Positions 1 to 6,764 of a DNA stretch of 20,896 nucleotides are shown one piece after another (the first letter of the stretch is position 1; each line of letters starts with the position of its first letter). The position numbers were made by a program, and so were the translations under genes. The stretch covers positions 1 to 20,896 of the forward strand of contig JAZRVD010000246.1 of the NCBI GenBank assembly GCA_045598945.1, in the 5' to 3' direction. Under the pieces are notes generated by a model. The model ran no database searches and was not told where the DNA came from. It was given only the letters and a program-made list of their open reading frames with translations. Source of the DNA: Colimorpha sp045598945. Lineage in GTDB: Bacteria; Bacteroidota; Bacteroidia; Bacteroidales; P3.

Positions 1-1410
1 ATATTTGTTTTCTTGCTCATTTTCTTGTTCATTTTCTTGCTCATTTTCTTGTTCATTTTCTTGTTCATTTTCTTGTTCATTTTCTTGTTCACTCGTCTTT
101 GCAATCGCTTGTAGTTCAGTTAGATTAGTATTCTTGTTTTCTTGCTCATTTTCTTGTTCATTTGTCTTTGGAATGAACATGGTCAGTTGTACCTCTTGAA
201 TATCCAGTTTGTTTTCCAGCAATGGTACATTCCATCCAGCCTTTTCCCAAGCGCTGAGTATTTTTGGGAAGCCTGAACCGATGTTTTCACCATAACCTAT
301 CATACGAAGCATGTGTTGCATACGTGGATTGCGGGCTTTGGAATTTCCGCCTTCAATAATTTTGGCAATAGGCAACTTCAACGTGCCAGGATTGCGCAAG
401 ATAAGGCAATCGTCATGTTTTTCTATGCGAAGAATGCCGCCGGACACGAAAAAATCAGAGTGAATGATTGCATTTGTGAAAGCTTCTCTAACAGCCTTAT
501 GTTGTAAGGTGTCGTCCTGTCTTTGTATGCCTTCCATTATGAAAGGACGAGGAAGGTCAAAGGTGAGTTTAGGCATGACTATGCGGAAGAATTGGTACAA
601 ATTGTTTTCCCATCGTCCGTCATAAGTAAGTCGATCGCTATAACGTTCCTCTCCTACGAGGTGTGTCATATCTATATAGTCCATACGAAAGTTTGCAAAA
701 CGCTCGCTTACAGAGAGCCCTTTGCCGAACATCAATAATCCTGCAACAGTTAGCCCTTCTCTGCCTGTGGTCCTGTCAACAGTATATCCTGCTAAGTTTT
801 TTAGAAATGTCTTGTCATCTACATCATTCCATACGTGATCAGCATTGAGTGTACGAAACTGCGTACGATACCCATGGAGAGTATTCAAGTCTATGTCGTC
901 CATAGTATATCCGTCTATTAGTGCACCGTCGCTGCCGTCTTCGTTAGAGTCGCGTATCATCGCCTTAATCTCTGATTCTGTGCAATGGTAGTCGCCCTCG
1001 TGGTTGCGTTTGTATGTCCCCTTGTATACATTTTCGTTGAGAAAGATAGGTTTTACTCGCCAATCAGCTTGAGGTACATTAATGTAGATGATTTCTTTGC
1101 TACCAATTCGTATCACTCCTACATCACTATCAATTAGGATATTTGCATTCACCTTGTTGCTATTGATGGTGTCCCATAATTCTTTTTTCATCTTTCGAGA
1201 GTTCTCAACGCCTGTGATGGTGAATCGTAGGGTAGGATTTTTTTCTTTCTGATCCTCTTTTACGCCGAGCAATATTGTGCCTCCGATAGTATTTGCAAAT
1301 GCAGAGTATGATTCCCATACAGATTTTGGTATAGATTTTTGAGCCTCTTTACATTCCAGGGTAACTCGCTCTCCGCATAGGAGCAACTGTTTTATGTCAT
1401 CTATGTTCAT
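1..1410 (-). CDS. AlbA/Schlafen-type ATP-binding protein with C-terminal EQEN repeats (3' end off window)
   Basis: The open frame runs from ATG at 1410 to base 1 with no stop: 470 codons, C-terminus missing. Residues about 15-140 look like an AlbA_2 (Schlafen AAA) putative DNA-binding domain, with VTLECKEA near 17-24 followed by ANTIGGTILLGV near 39-50. A GHKL-type ATPase region follows: REAFTNAIIHSDF at 308-320 supplies the conserved Asn, then RNPG, GGNSKARNP at 354-362 and GENIGSG at 374-380. After MFIPKT the chain becomes a low-complexity linker: two EQEN units at 418-425, then seven at 441-468. In this family such a linker usually leads to a winged-helix domain, here off the window. It starts 24 bases after a 35-codon HsdM-tail ORF and probably shares a transcript with hsdM and the DUF1016 gene. 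The family is widespread beside type I restriction loci in Bacteroidota; its exact role there is not settled. The gene looks more AT-rich than hsdM, which suggests a different origin. Confidence 0.85.
   Translation of the reverse strand, partial: MNIDDIKQLLLCGERVTLECKEAQKSIPKSVWESYSAFANTIGGTILLGVKEDQKEKNPTLRFTITGVENSRKMKKELWDTINSNKVNANILIDSDVGVIRIGSKEIIYINVPQADWRVKPIFLNENVYKGTYKRNHEGDYHCTESEIKAMIRDSNEDGSDGALIDGYTMDDIDLNTLHGYRTQFRTLNADHVWNDVDDKTFLKNLAGYTVDRTTGREGLTVAGLLMFGKGLSVSERFANFRMDYIDMTHLVGEERYSDRLTYDGRWENNLYQFFRIVMPKLTFDLPRPFIMEGIQRQDDTLQHKAVREAFTNAIIHSDFFVSGGILRIEKHDDCLILRNPGTLKLPIAKIIEGGNSKARNPRMQHMLRMIGYGENIGSGFPKILSAWEKAGWNVPLLENKLDIQEVQLTMFIPKTNEQENEQENKNTNLTELQAIAKTSEQENEQENEQENEQENEQENEQENEQENKY
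8..91 (-). repeat. 12-bp in-frame tandem repeat, 7 copies (EQEN)
   Basis: Seven back-to-back copies of a 12-bp unit, ttttcttgYtca on the plus strand, encode EQEN seven times in the minus-strand AlbA-type protein. The only variation inside the array is C or T at one position, a synonymous GAG/GAA change. Because the unit is a multiple of three, copy-number change would alter linker length without shifting the frame. Confidence 0.95.
136..162 (-). repeat. second, shorter EQEN block (2 units plus one Asn codon)
   Basis: This block uses the same 12-bp unit as the array at 8-91 and encodes N-EQEN-EQEN. A 15-residue non-repetitive stretch (bases 92-135) separates it from the main array in the AlbA-type protein. 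It may be an older piece of the same expansion. Confidence 0.85.
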
Positions 1411-1434
1411 TTTGCTTCGTCCTTTATTTTTGTC

Positions 1435-1542
1435 TTACATCATCTTTTTGAGCTTTGCCACTGCGGCGTTGATCTCATCTTCCAGGCGTTTAATCCGCCC
1501 AAGGATCACCTCGGGCAGCTCGTATTCCCAATCGTGCTTCAT
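1435..1542 (-). CDS. 35-aa ORF duplicating the C-terminal tail of HsdM
   Basis: ATG at 1542 lies in an ATGA overlap with the TGA stop of the DUF1016 gene, and the frame ends TAA at 1435. The 35 residues begin MKHDWEYELPEVILGRIKRL and end KLKKMM. They align without gaps to the last 29 residues of HsdM in this same operon (19 of 29 identical by eye), including PE-ILGRI, LE-EIN and LKKMM. The DNA is also alike: 17 bases around the stop are identical (1436-1452 and 2649-2665). It is either a remnant of a second hsdM copy or one arm of a duplication made when the DUF1016 gene arrived. Start overlap and composition would allow translation as a short coiled-coil peptide. Whether it is made is unknown. 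The alternative is a non-functional scar. Confidence 0.6.
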   Translation of the reverse strand: MKHDWEYELPEVILGRIKRLEDEINAAVAKLKKMM

Positions 1543-2645
1543 GATTCTTCTGTTTTATTCAATTGGGCTTCCAGTTCTTCAATGGTAGGGATAAGTCCTT
1601 CCACTTTTGTTGGATAGAGTTTTTCGAGTTCGTAGGCGGAGATACCAATGGGTTGGTTGCTGCCTTCGAGGGCGTACTGCGCCAGGGTGTTGTCCTTGGA
1701 CTTGCAGACCAATAGGCCGATTGTGGGATTGTCGTCGGGACGTTTCATCAAATGATTACATGCCACAACATAGGTTCCCAGCTGACCTACATCGCCAGGC
1801 GAGAATTTGTCCACCTTCACCTCTATCACCACATAGCATCGCAGGTTGAGGTGGTAGAACAAGAGGTCGATGAAGTTCTCTGTCCCGCCAATCTCCAGAC
1901 GGTATTCTTTCCCAACATAAGCAAAGCCTGTGCCCAGCTCGAGCAGGAAGTCGGTGATGTTGGTTAGCAGTGCCTTCTTGAGCAGCGTCTCGTTGTAGCG
2001 CCCCGTGATGCCAGCAAAGGCAAAGTTGTAAGGATCTTTGGTCAGTTCTCGTGCCAGATCGCTCATCGGCTCGGGTAGCGTGTGGGCAAAATTGGTCACG
2101 GCTTTGCCCTCCCGCTCATAGAGATCGGTGTCGAGGAAATTGAGCAGCATGGCCCGGCTCCAGCCATATTCCACAGTCTTGCGGACATAAAAAAGGGCCC
2201 GGTCTTTATCATGCATGAATCGGTCAATTATATAACGATAATGCCCCCATGGCACAGCAAAAATATCCACATCGGCATATTGCTCCACAACTTGTGGAGT
2301 GGTTGACGTTTTCGTTGCGGGTAATTGCTCCACAATTTGTGGAGCATTTGGGGTATAATCCTGAAATAAAAGATAGAAATTCTTCATATACAGGATGTTG
2401 GAAACGGAGAAGCATGTAGCTCCAGGCAGCTCCTTCTTCAAGTCTTCACTTAGATTTTTAAAGAATTTGCTGCCCCATCTTGCATCTGCTTTTCGTCGAA
2501 CAATGTCGCGACCCAAAAGCCAATAATACTTCAGTTGCTCCGTATTCACCCTCATGGCGGCCTTGATCTGACTCTGACGGTAGCGCGATGCCAAGTCTTT
2601 CACCCACAGGAGGTAATCCTTATCTGTAATGGTTATATTATTCAT
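1539..2645 (-). CDS. YhcG/DUF1016 family PD-(D/E)XK nuclease
   Basis: 368 residues, the usual size for YhcG-type proteins. The N-terminal DUF1016_N domain spans about 10-95 (TEQLKYYWLLGRDIV near 35-49, then LPGATCFSVSNILYMKNFY). A variable linker near 99-128 contains two similar segments, APQIVEQ and TPQVVEQ. PWGH at 132-135 opens the second half. The C-terminal PD-(D/E)XK core shows D260, E275 and K277 in FIDLLFYH...VIEVK, so the nuclease residues are intact. It starts two bases after the hsdM stop and its own stop overlaps the next ORF by ATGA, so it is translated within the hsdM operon. YhcG proteins commonly sit inside type I restriction-modification loci; their contribution to defence is inferred from context rather than well established. 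No frameshift is visible. Confidence 0.88.
   Translation of the reverse strand: MNNITITDKDYLLWVKDLASRYRQSQIKAAMRVNTEQLKYYWLLGRDIVRRKADARWGSKFFKNLSEDLKKELPGATCFSVSNILYMKNFYLLFQDYTPNAPQIVEQLPATKTSTTPQVVEQYADVDIFAVPWGHYRYIIDRFMHDKDRALFYVRKTVEYGWSRAMLLNFLDTDLYEREGKAVTNFAHTLPEPMSDLARELTKDPYNFAFAGITGRYNETLLKKALLTNITDFLLELGTGFAYVGKEYRLEIGGTENFIDLLFYHLNLRCYVVIEVKVDKFSPGDVGQLGTYVVACNHLMKRPDDNPTIGLLVCKSKDNTLAQYALEGSNQPIGISAYELEKLYPTKVEGLIPTIEELEAQLNKTEES
2283..2345. repeat. two copies of a CTCCACAA/TTGTGGAG palindrome inside the DUF1016 gene
   Basis: The palindrome ctccacaacttgtggag (2283-2299) recurs as gctccacaatttgtggagc (2327-2345), 45 bases apart. Each has 8- or 9-bp arms around a one-base centre. 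They encode the PQIVEQ and PQVVEQ segments of the linker. Related linkers in this family also carry repeated PQ-VV-like segments, so the duplication may be a linker repeat, but the dyad symmetry is more than the protein sequence requires. Confidence 0.75.
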
Positions 2646-2647
2646 AA

Positions 2648-4138
2648 CTACATCATCTTTTTGAGTTCGACCATAGCGGTGTTGATCTCAGCTTCGAGGC
2701 TTTCGATTCTCCCAAGGATCATCTCTGGCTTGTCGTATTCCACCTTCACGCGCTCCACCTCTTTGTATTTGTTGATGCTGAGGTCGTAGTCGTTGGCGCG
2801 GATCTCTTCCACTGGCACGAGGAACGACTGCTCTTTGCGGCTGCGGTTCTCTTCGCCTTCGAGGTGCCTGTAGCGGGCTATGATGTCGGGTATGTCGTTC
2901 TCTTTCACCACGTCGCGCTTGTCGTCGAGGCTGTATCCGTCGGCTTTCATGTCGTAGAACCATACCTTGTCGGTGCCGCCGGCGTTGGTCTTGGTGAAGA
3001 TGAGTATGGCGGTGCTCACGCCCGAATATGGCTTGAATACGCCGCTGGGCATGGAGATGACGGCTTGCAGACGCTGGCGGTCGACAAGCTCTTTGCGTAT
3101 GCTCTTGTGTCCTGTGCTGTTGCCGAAGAGCACGCCGTCGGGCACTATGCTGGCGCAGCGGCCGCCTACGGTCAACATTCTTGTAAACAATGCCATGAAG
3201 AGCAGCTCGGTCTTCTTGGTCTTGGTGATGGCGAGGAGGCTCTTGCTCACCGCCTCGTTGTCGAGGCTGCCGGCAAAGGGTGGGTTGGCGAGGCAGAGGG
3301 TGTAGCGCTCGGTGTCGGTGTTGTCGGTAGAGAGGCTGTCCTTGTACTCTATGTCGGGATTGTCCACGCCATGCAGCATCAGGTTCATCGCCCCAATGCG
3401 GAGCATGGTCTGGTCGGTGTCGAAGCCGTGGAGCATTGCGTTCTTGTAGTGGTCGGCGTTTTCTTTCTTCAAGATTTCTTGCTTGTAGTGGTCGGCGACA
3501 TATTTGGCGCTCTCCACTATAAAGCCTGCCGAGCCCATGGCGGGGTCGCAGATGGTGTCCTTCAGCGTAGGCTCCATCAGCTCTACCATCATGCGTATGA
3601 TGTGCCTTGGGGTGCGGAACTGGCCGTTGTTGCCGCTGGCGGCCATCTTGCCCAGCACATACTCGTATACGTCGCCCATGGTGTCGCGGTTGTTCATGTC
3701 GAGGCTGCTCACCCCTTCAACAATCTTTACCAAGGTGCGGGGGTTGGGAATAAGGAATGTGGCGCTCTCCATAAAGCGGCTGTAGGCACTCTCTTTGCCC
3801 TCGTTGATGTTTTTGATGAACACGAAGGCGTCCTTGCTCACGGTGTTGTACATCTTCTCTGCCTCGAAATTGACGAAGGTGTGCCAGCGAAGGTCGGAGT
3901 AAGGCACGTCGCGGTCGGTGTCGGGGTTGTGCCAGTTGCCGGCCTTGAAGGTGGGCTCTTTGATGGTGCCGCCGAGGATATTGGCGGCGGCCTCTTTCTT
4001 CATTTGTGCGTCGTCGAGCATCTTCATGAAGAAGAGGTAGGTCATCTGTTCAAGGATGGTGATAGAGTTGGTGATGCCGCCTGTCCAAAAGGTGTCCCAT
4101 ATAGCATCGATACGGTTTTTTATTTCGCCTGTTATCAT
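2648..4138 (-). CDS. hsdM: type I restriction-modification system DNA methyltransferase subunit (HsdM)
   Basis: 496 residues, a normal full length. HsdM transfers a methyl group from S-adenosylmethionine to adenine in the site chosen by HsdS. The N-terminal helical HsdM_N domain is at about 5-165 (WDTFWTGGI near 14-22, then LEQMTYLFFMKMLDD). The catalytic domain has GQFRTPRHI at 172-180, SAM-binding motif I DPAMGSAGF at 198-206 and catalytic motif IV NPPF at 285-288, so it should be active. The C-terminal tail (PEMILGRI ... LKKMM) is the stretch duplicated at 1435-1542. It is the first gene of a minus-strand operon: a DUF1016 nuclease follows after two bases and an AlbA-type ATPase comes next. 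No hsdS or hsdR is visible between here and the left edge, so target recognition cannot be predicted. A 437-codon open frame on the opposite strand is a codon-bias shadow. Confidence 0.93.
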   Translation of the reverse strand: MITGEIKNRIDAIWDTFWTGGITNSITILEQMTYLFFMKMLDDAQMKKEAAANILGGTIKEPTFKAGNWHNPDTDRDVPYSDLRWHTFVNFEAEKMYNTVSKDAFVFIKNINEGKESAYSRFMESATFLIPNPRTLVKIVEGVSSLDMNNRDTMGDVYEYVLGKMAASGNNGQFRTPRHIIRMMVELMEPTLKDTICDPAMGSAGFIVESAKYVADHYKQEILKKENADHYKNAMLHGFDTDQTMLRIGAMNLMLHGVDNPDIEYKDSLSTDNTDTERYTLCLANPPFAGSLDNEAVSKSLLAITKTKKTELLFMALFTRMLTVGGRCASIVPDGVLFGNSTGHKSIRKELVDRQRLQAVISMPSGVFKPYSGVSTAILIFTKTNAGGTDKVWFYDMKADGYSLDDKRDVVKENDIPDIIARYRHLEGEENRSRKEQSFLVPVEEIRANDYDLSINKYKEVERVKVEYDKPEMILGRIESLEAEINTAMVELKKMM

Positions 4139-4262
4139 TGTATGTTGGTCTTATTTTGTGTTGTTGTCAAGTTGTAAATGCAATTCGTATTCAACAATAA
4201 TTTTTTTGTCATTTGTCCGGCATTAATGTTCTTGCTGTTGTCGTTCGTTGCAAACGACTATG

Positions 4263-4270
4263 CAAATATA
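4263..4270 (-). promoter_or_regulatory. candidate -7 element (TATATTTG) for the hsdM operon
   Basis: On the minus strand TATATTTG fits the Bacteroidota -7 consensus TAnnTTTG and lies about 125 bases before the hsdM start. No TTTG -33 element is at the expected 19-21 base spacing; the nearest is 29 bases away, inside the upstream terminator hairpin. The rest of the 4139-4284 spacer shows no gene. Confidence 0.35.
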
Positions 4271-4284
4271 TATTTTTTTTTTGA

Positions 4285-4327
4285 ATAAAAAACACACACC
4301 AAAAGTTTTTTTGCTTTTGGTGTGTGT
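4285..4327 (-). terminator. rho-independent terminator of the RNase/cstA/YD-repeat operon
   Basis: A perfect 14-bp stem, acacacaccaaaag (4292-4305) with cttttggtgtgtgt (4314-4327), closes an 8-base loop. Reading the minus strand, six T residues follow directly at 4290-4285. It sits 24 bases past the stop of the YD-repeat gene and separates that operon from hsdM. Confidence 0.85.
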
Positions 4328-4350
4328 ATATTGCTTGTCGACAGAAAGTA

Positions 4351-5178
4351 TCAATAAGCCGGGAATGCTATTTCGCGCTCTATAACCTGATAAGGCACGT
4401 TGTTGCGGTAGATGGTCTGGCGCACCCAGTTGTCGTCCTCGTCGTATTCGTATACATAGCTGTGTTTCCAGTTGAGATGTTCGTCGTAGTTGAACGAGCT
4501 CACCTCTACCAGGTTGTTGTGGTCGTCGTAGTAGTAGGTGGTGAGAGCTACGAGGAATTCGTCGGCATCGTAGAAGCGCCATTCAATGCGGTTGCCGTTG
4601 TCGTCGTATTTGTAGGTGTAGCGTTGTATTATCTCGCCGTCGCGGTTGTAGAACTCCATCTCGTTGTTGTTGCCCTGCTCGTCGTATTTGTATACGCGCT
4701 TCTCGGTAAGGCTGCCGTCAGAGGCGTAGCTCTGCTCTTCAACGATGCGGTTGTTCTCGTAGCGCGACTCTTCGCGTTTTGTCATGCGTTCGCCAAGAAA
4801 GACAGTTCTCTCAATGCGGTTGCCGTTCTTGTCGTTGAGGTAGGCGGTGCGGCCTGTCAGCTGTTTCTGGTGGTTGTATTCGTTCCAGCCCAGCGAGTAG
4901 CCGTTGACGTCGAAATAGTATGAATACCAGGTGTATTCTTTGTTCTTGGTGCGAAACTTGTCTTGGAAGTTGCCTCGTTTGTCGAAGGTTATAGAGTCGA
5001 TGCAAATAAGCTGGCGTCCGTTGTCTCTGCCGCCGTGCAGGTTGTAGGTGTATTCGATGACATATATGGCGTTACCGTTGATGCCCATTTCGCTGCGTGA
5101 GTTCTGGCGGATGCGGTTGCCGGCCATGGTCGTGCCGGCTATCAGTAGCACTAAGGCTGTTAAAAGAACTTTTTTCAT
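4351..5178 (-). CDS. secreted YD-repeat-like protein, function unknown
   Basis: 275 residues. A signal peptide is clear at about 1-19 (MKK, a hydrophobic run, then TTMA before GN). No lipobox cysteine is visible, so release into the periplasm or beyond is more likely than lipid anchoring. From about residue 115 the chain is built of units about 25-28 residues long, each centred on Y-x-YD-xx-x-N, as in YKYDEQGNN, YKYDDNGNR, YYYDDHNN and YEYDEDDN. This resembles the YD/RHS repeats found in surface and secreted beta-rich proteins, but it lacks the very long array and toxin tip of an RHS effector. It is the last gene of the operon, 34 bases after cstA, and a strong terminator follows. I do not recognise a specific family and infer no function beyond a repetitive beta-structured exported protein. 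Confidence 0.75.
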   Translation of the reverse strand: MKKVLLTALVLLIAGTTMAGNRIRQNSRSEMGINGNAIYVIEYTYNLHGGRDNGRQLICIDSITFDKRGNFQDKFRTKNKEYTWYSYYFDVNGYSLGWNEYNHQKQLTGRTAYLNDKNGNRIERTVFLGERMTKREESRYENNRIVEEQSYASDGSLTEKRVYKYDEQGNNNEMEFYNRDGEIIQRYTYKYDDNGNRIEWRFYDADEFLVALTTYYYDDHNNLVEVSSFNYDEHLNWKHSYVYEYDEDDNWVRQTIYRNNVPYQVIEREIAFPAY

Positions 5179-5212
5179 ATTTTACCAATCGATTGTGTTT
5201 GCTATAACGTTG

Positions 5213-6745
5213 TTATTTGTTTTCTATTGTATTTGATGTCGTTTTAGGTCGTTTTGTTGCCTGGTTGTTGATGTTGCTGTTAGGATGTTTCATGTAGAAG
5301 TAGCGAGGGGTAAGGCATTGAGGGGTGCGTGTCCAGCGTTCAAAGATGCCGTAGATGAAAATGGTAATAGCCCCTGCTATGGTGTAGCCTAACCAGTGCG
5401 GTATGTAGCTGCCAAGCCCTTCGGTCTCGGCGACTAAGATAAATGACGACGACACCATGGTCATGAACAGTGCCGGCAGTAGGGTGATGATATGCGGCTT
5501 GTTTTTGTGATGCAGGTATACCGTCAGCATCCATAGCGATACGGTGGCAAGCAGCTGGTTAGACCACGAGAAGTAGCGCCATATTGTCTGAAATCCGTCC
5601 TTGTTGGCAATAGAGAATACAAGGCCGAGAAGTGATATTGCAAAGATTGGGAGTGCTACAAGTATGCGGTTGAGTATAGGCTTTTGGTTGATGTGGAAAC
5701 TGTCGGCAACGGTTAGTCGTGCTGCTCTCAGCGCCGTGTCGCCCGAGGTTACGGCAGCGCCTATCACGCCAAGTATCGTGAGGACGGCAAGCCATGCTGG
5801 AAACCATTGGTAGGCTATCACGCCCACCATGTCGTTGCCGTCTCTGCCTATGCACAAATCGGCGTGGCTGTGAAAGAAATGCGATGCGGCGGCAGCCCAT
5901 ATAAGAGCTACGAGACCTTCCGCAATCATGGCGCCATAGAATATAGGACGTGTATACTTTTCGTTGGTGATGCAGCGTGCCATAAGTGGCGACTGGGTGG
6001 CGTGGAATCCGCTTATGGCGCCGCACGCTATGCTGATAAACATCATCGGGAATATTGGGTTATGCTCTGCGTCGGGATGCTCGTTGCTTATTCCTTCCCA
6101 TATCTCCGGGATGCTGGGCTGATAGTAGATGAACGCCACTAACAGCGCTACAGATGTTATCAGTATGAGTAAGCCAAATATAGGATATACCTTTCCGATG
6201 ATTTTGTTGATGGGTAGTATGGTGGCTATGACATAGTACAGAAAGATGACGCTGATCCAGATATATATGCTCCAGGTGGGGAAAAAGTTTTGTTGTATCA
6301 GTGTCGCCGGTGTGTTGACTAATACAATGCTTATAAGAATGAGGAGTACTATTGAAAATACTCGCATGATAATGCGTATTTTCTGTCCAAGATAGTGGCC
6401 ATGGGCTTCGGGCAGCGATTCCCCTCTGTTGCGCAATGAGATGAAACCTGATATGTAGTCGTGTACGGCGCCGCCAAAGATGCAGCCAAAAACTATCCAC
6501 AGGTATGCCGCCGAGCCAAACTTGGCCCCCATGATTGCTCCGCATATAGGTCCTATGCCGGCAATGTTCAAGAATTGTATGAGAAAGATACGCCATGGCT
6601 TCATTGGAATATAGTCTATTCCATCGTTCATGGATGTCGCAGGCGTCTCGTGATTTTCGTTTACGTTTAGGATTTTCTCAATAAATCTTGAATAGATGGC
6701 GTAACCCAGTATTAGCAGGACGACAGATATGCAGAAAGTTGTCAT
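5213..6745 (-). CDS. cstA: CstA-family carbon starvation / peptide (pyruvate) transporter
   Basis: 510 residues with many hydrophobic helices: an inner-membrane transporter of the CstA family. Characterised relatives in enterobacteria take up peptides or pyruvate under carbon limitation. Family marks include IAGIGPICGAIMGAKFG at about 61-77, FGCIFGGAVHDYISGF at about 86-101, RNRGESLPE just after, and the late SGDTALRAARL segment. It is shorter than the roughly 700-residue E. coli CstA but normal for the shorter form seen in Bacteroidota. The last 25 or so residues are polar and Asn/Thr/Lys-rich. The ATG at 6745 lies 19 bases after the stop of the metallo-beta-lactamase gene, and the YD-repeat gene follows 34 bases downstream, so all three are probably one transcript. 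The substrate cannot be read from the sequence. Confidence 0.92.
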   Translation of the reverse strand: MTTFCISVVLLILGYAIYSRFIEKILNVNENHETPATSMNDGIDYIPMKPWRIFLIQFLNIAGIGPICGAIMGAKFGSAAYLWIVFGCIFGGAVHDYISGFISLRNRGESLPEAHGHYLGQKIRIIMRVFSIVLLILISIVLVNTPATLIQQNFFPTWSIYIWISVIFLYYVIATILPINKIIGKVYPIFGLLILITSVALLVAFIYYQPSIPEIWEGISNEHPDAEHNPIFPMMFISIACGAISGFHATQSPLMARCITNEKYTRPIFYGAMIAEGLVALIWAAAASHFFHSHADLCIGRDGNDMVGVIAYQWFPAWLAVLTILGVIGAAVTSGDTALRAARLTVADSFHINQKPILNRILVALPIFAISLLGLVFSIANKDGFQTIWRYFSWSNQLLATVSLWMLTVYLHHKNKPHIITLLPALFMTMVSSSFILVAETEGLGSYIPHWLGYTIAGAITIFIYGIFERWTRTPQCLTPRYFYMKHPNSNINNQATKRPKTTSNTIENK

Positions 6746-6764
6746 TATATTGAAGGGTGTGTGT

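Noticed and set aside
8..91. CRISPR-like array
   Set aside because: Units are 12 bp, contiguous, without spacers, and in frame with a protein; it is a coding minisatellite.
5..199. Plus-strand ORF made of repeated SCSF units
   Set aside because: It is the antisense reading of the EQEN tandem array in the minus-strand AlbA-type gene, with no start context or homology.
2864..4177. 437-codon open frame opposite hsdM
   Set aside because: Its Val/Ala/Gly/His-rich composition has no recognisable domain, and hsdM on the other strand has complete methyltransferase motifs. It arises from codon bias.
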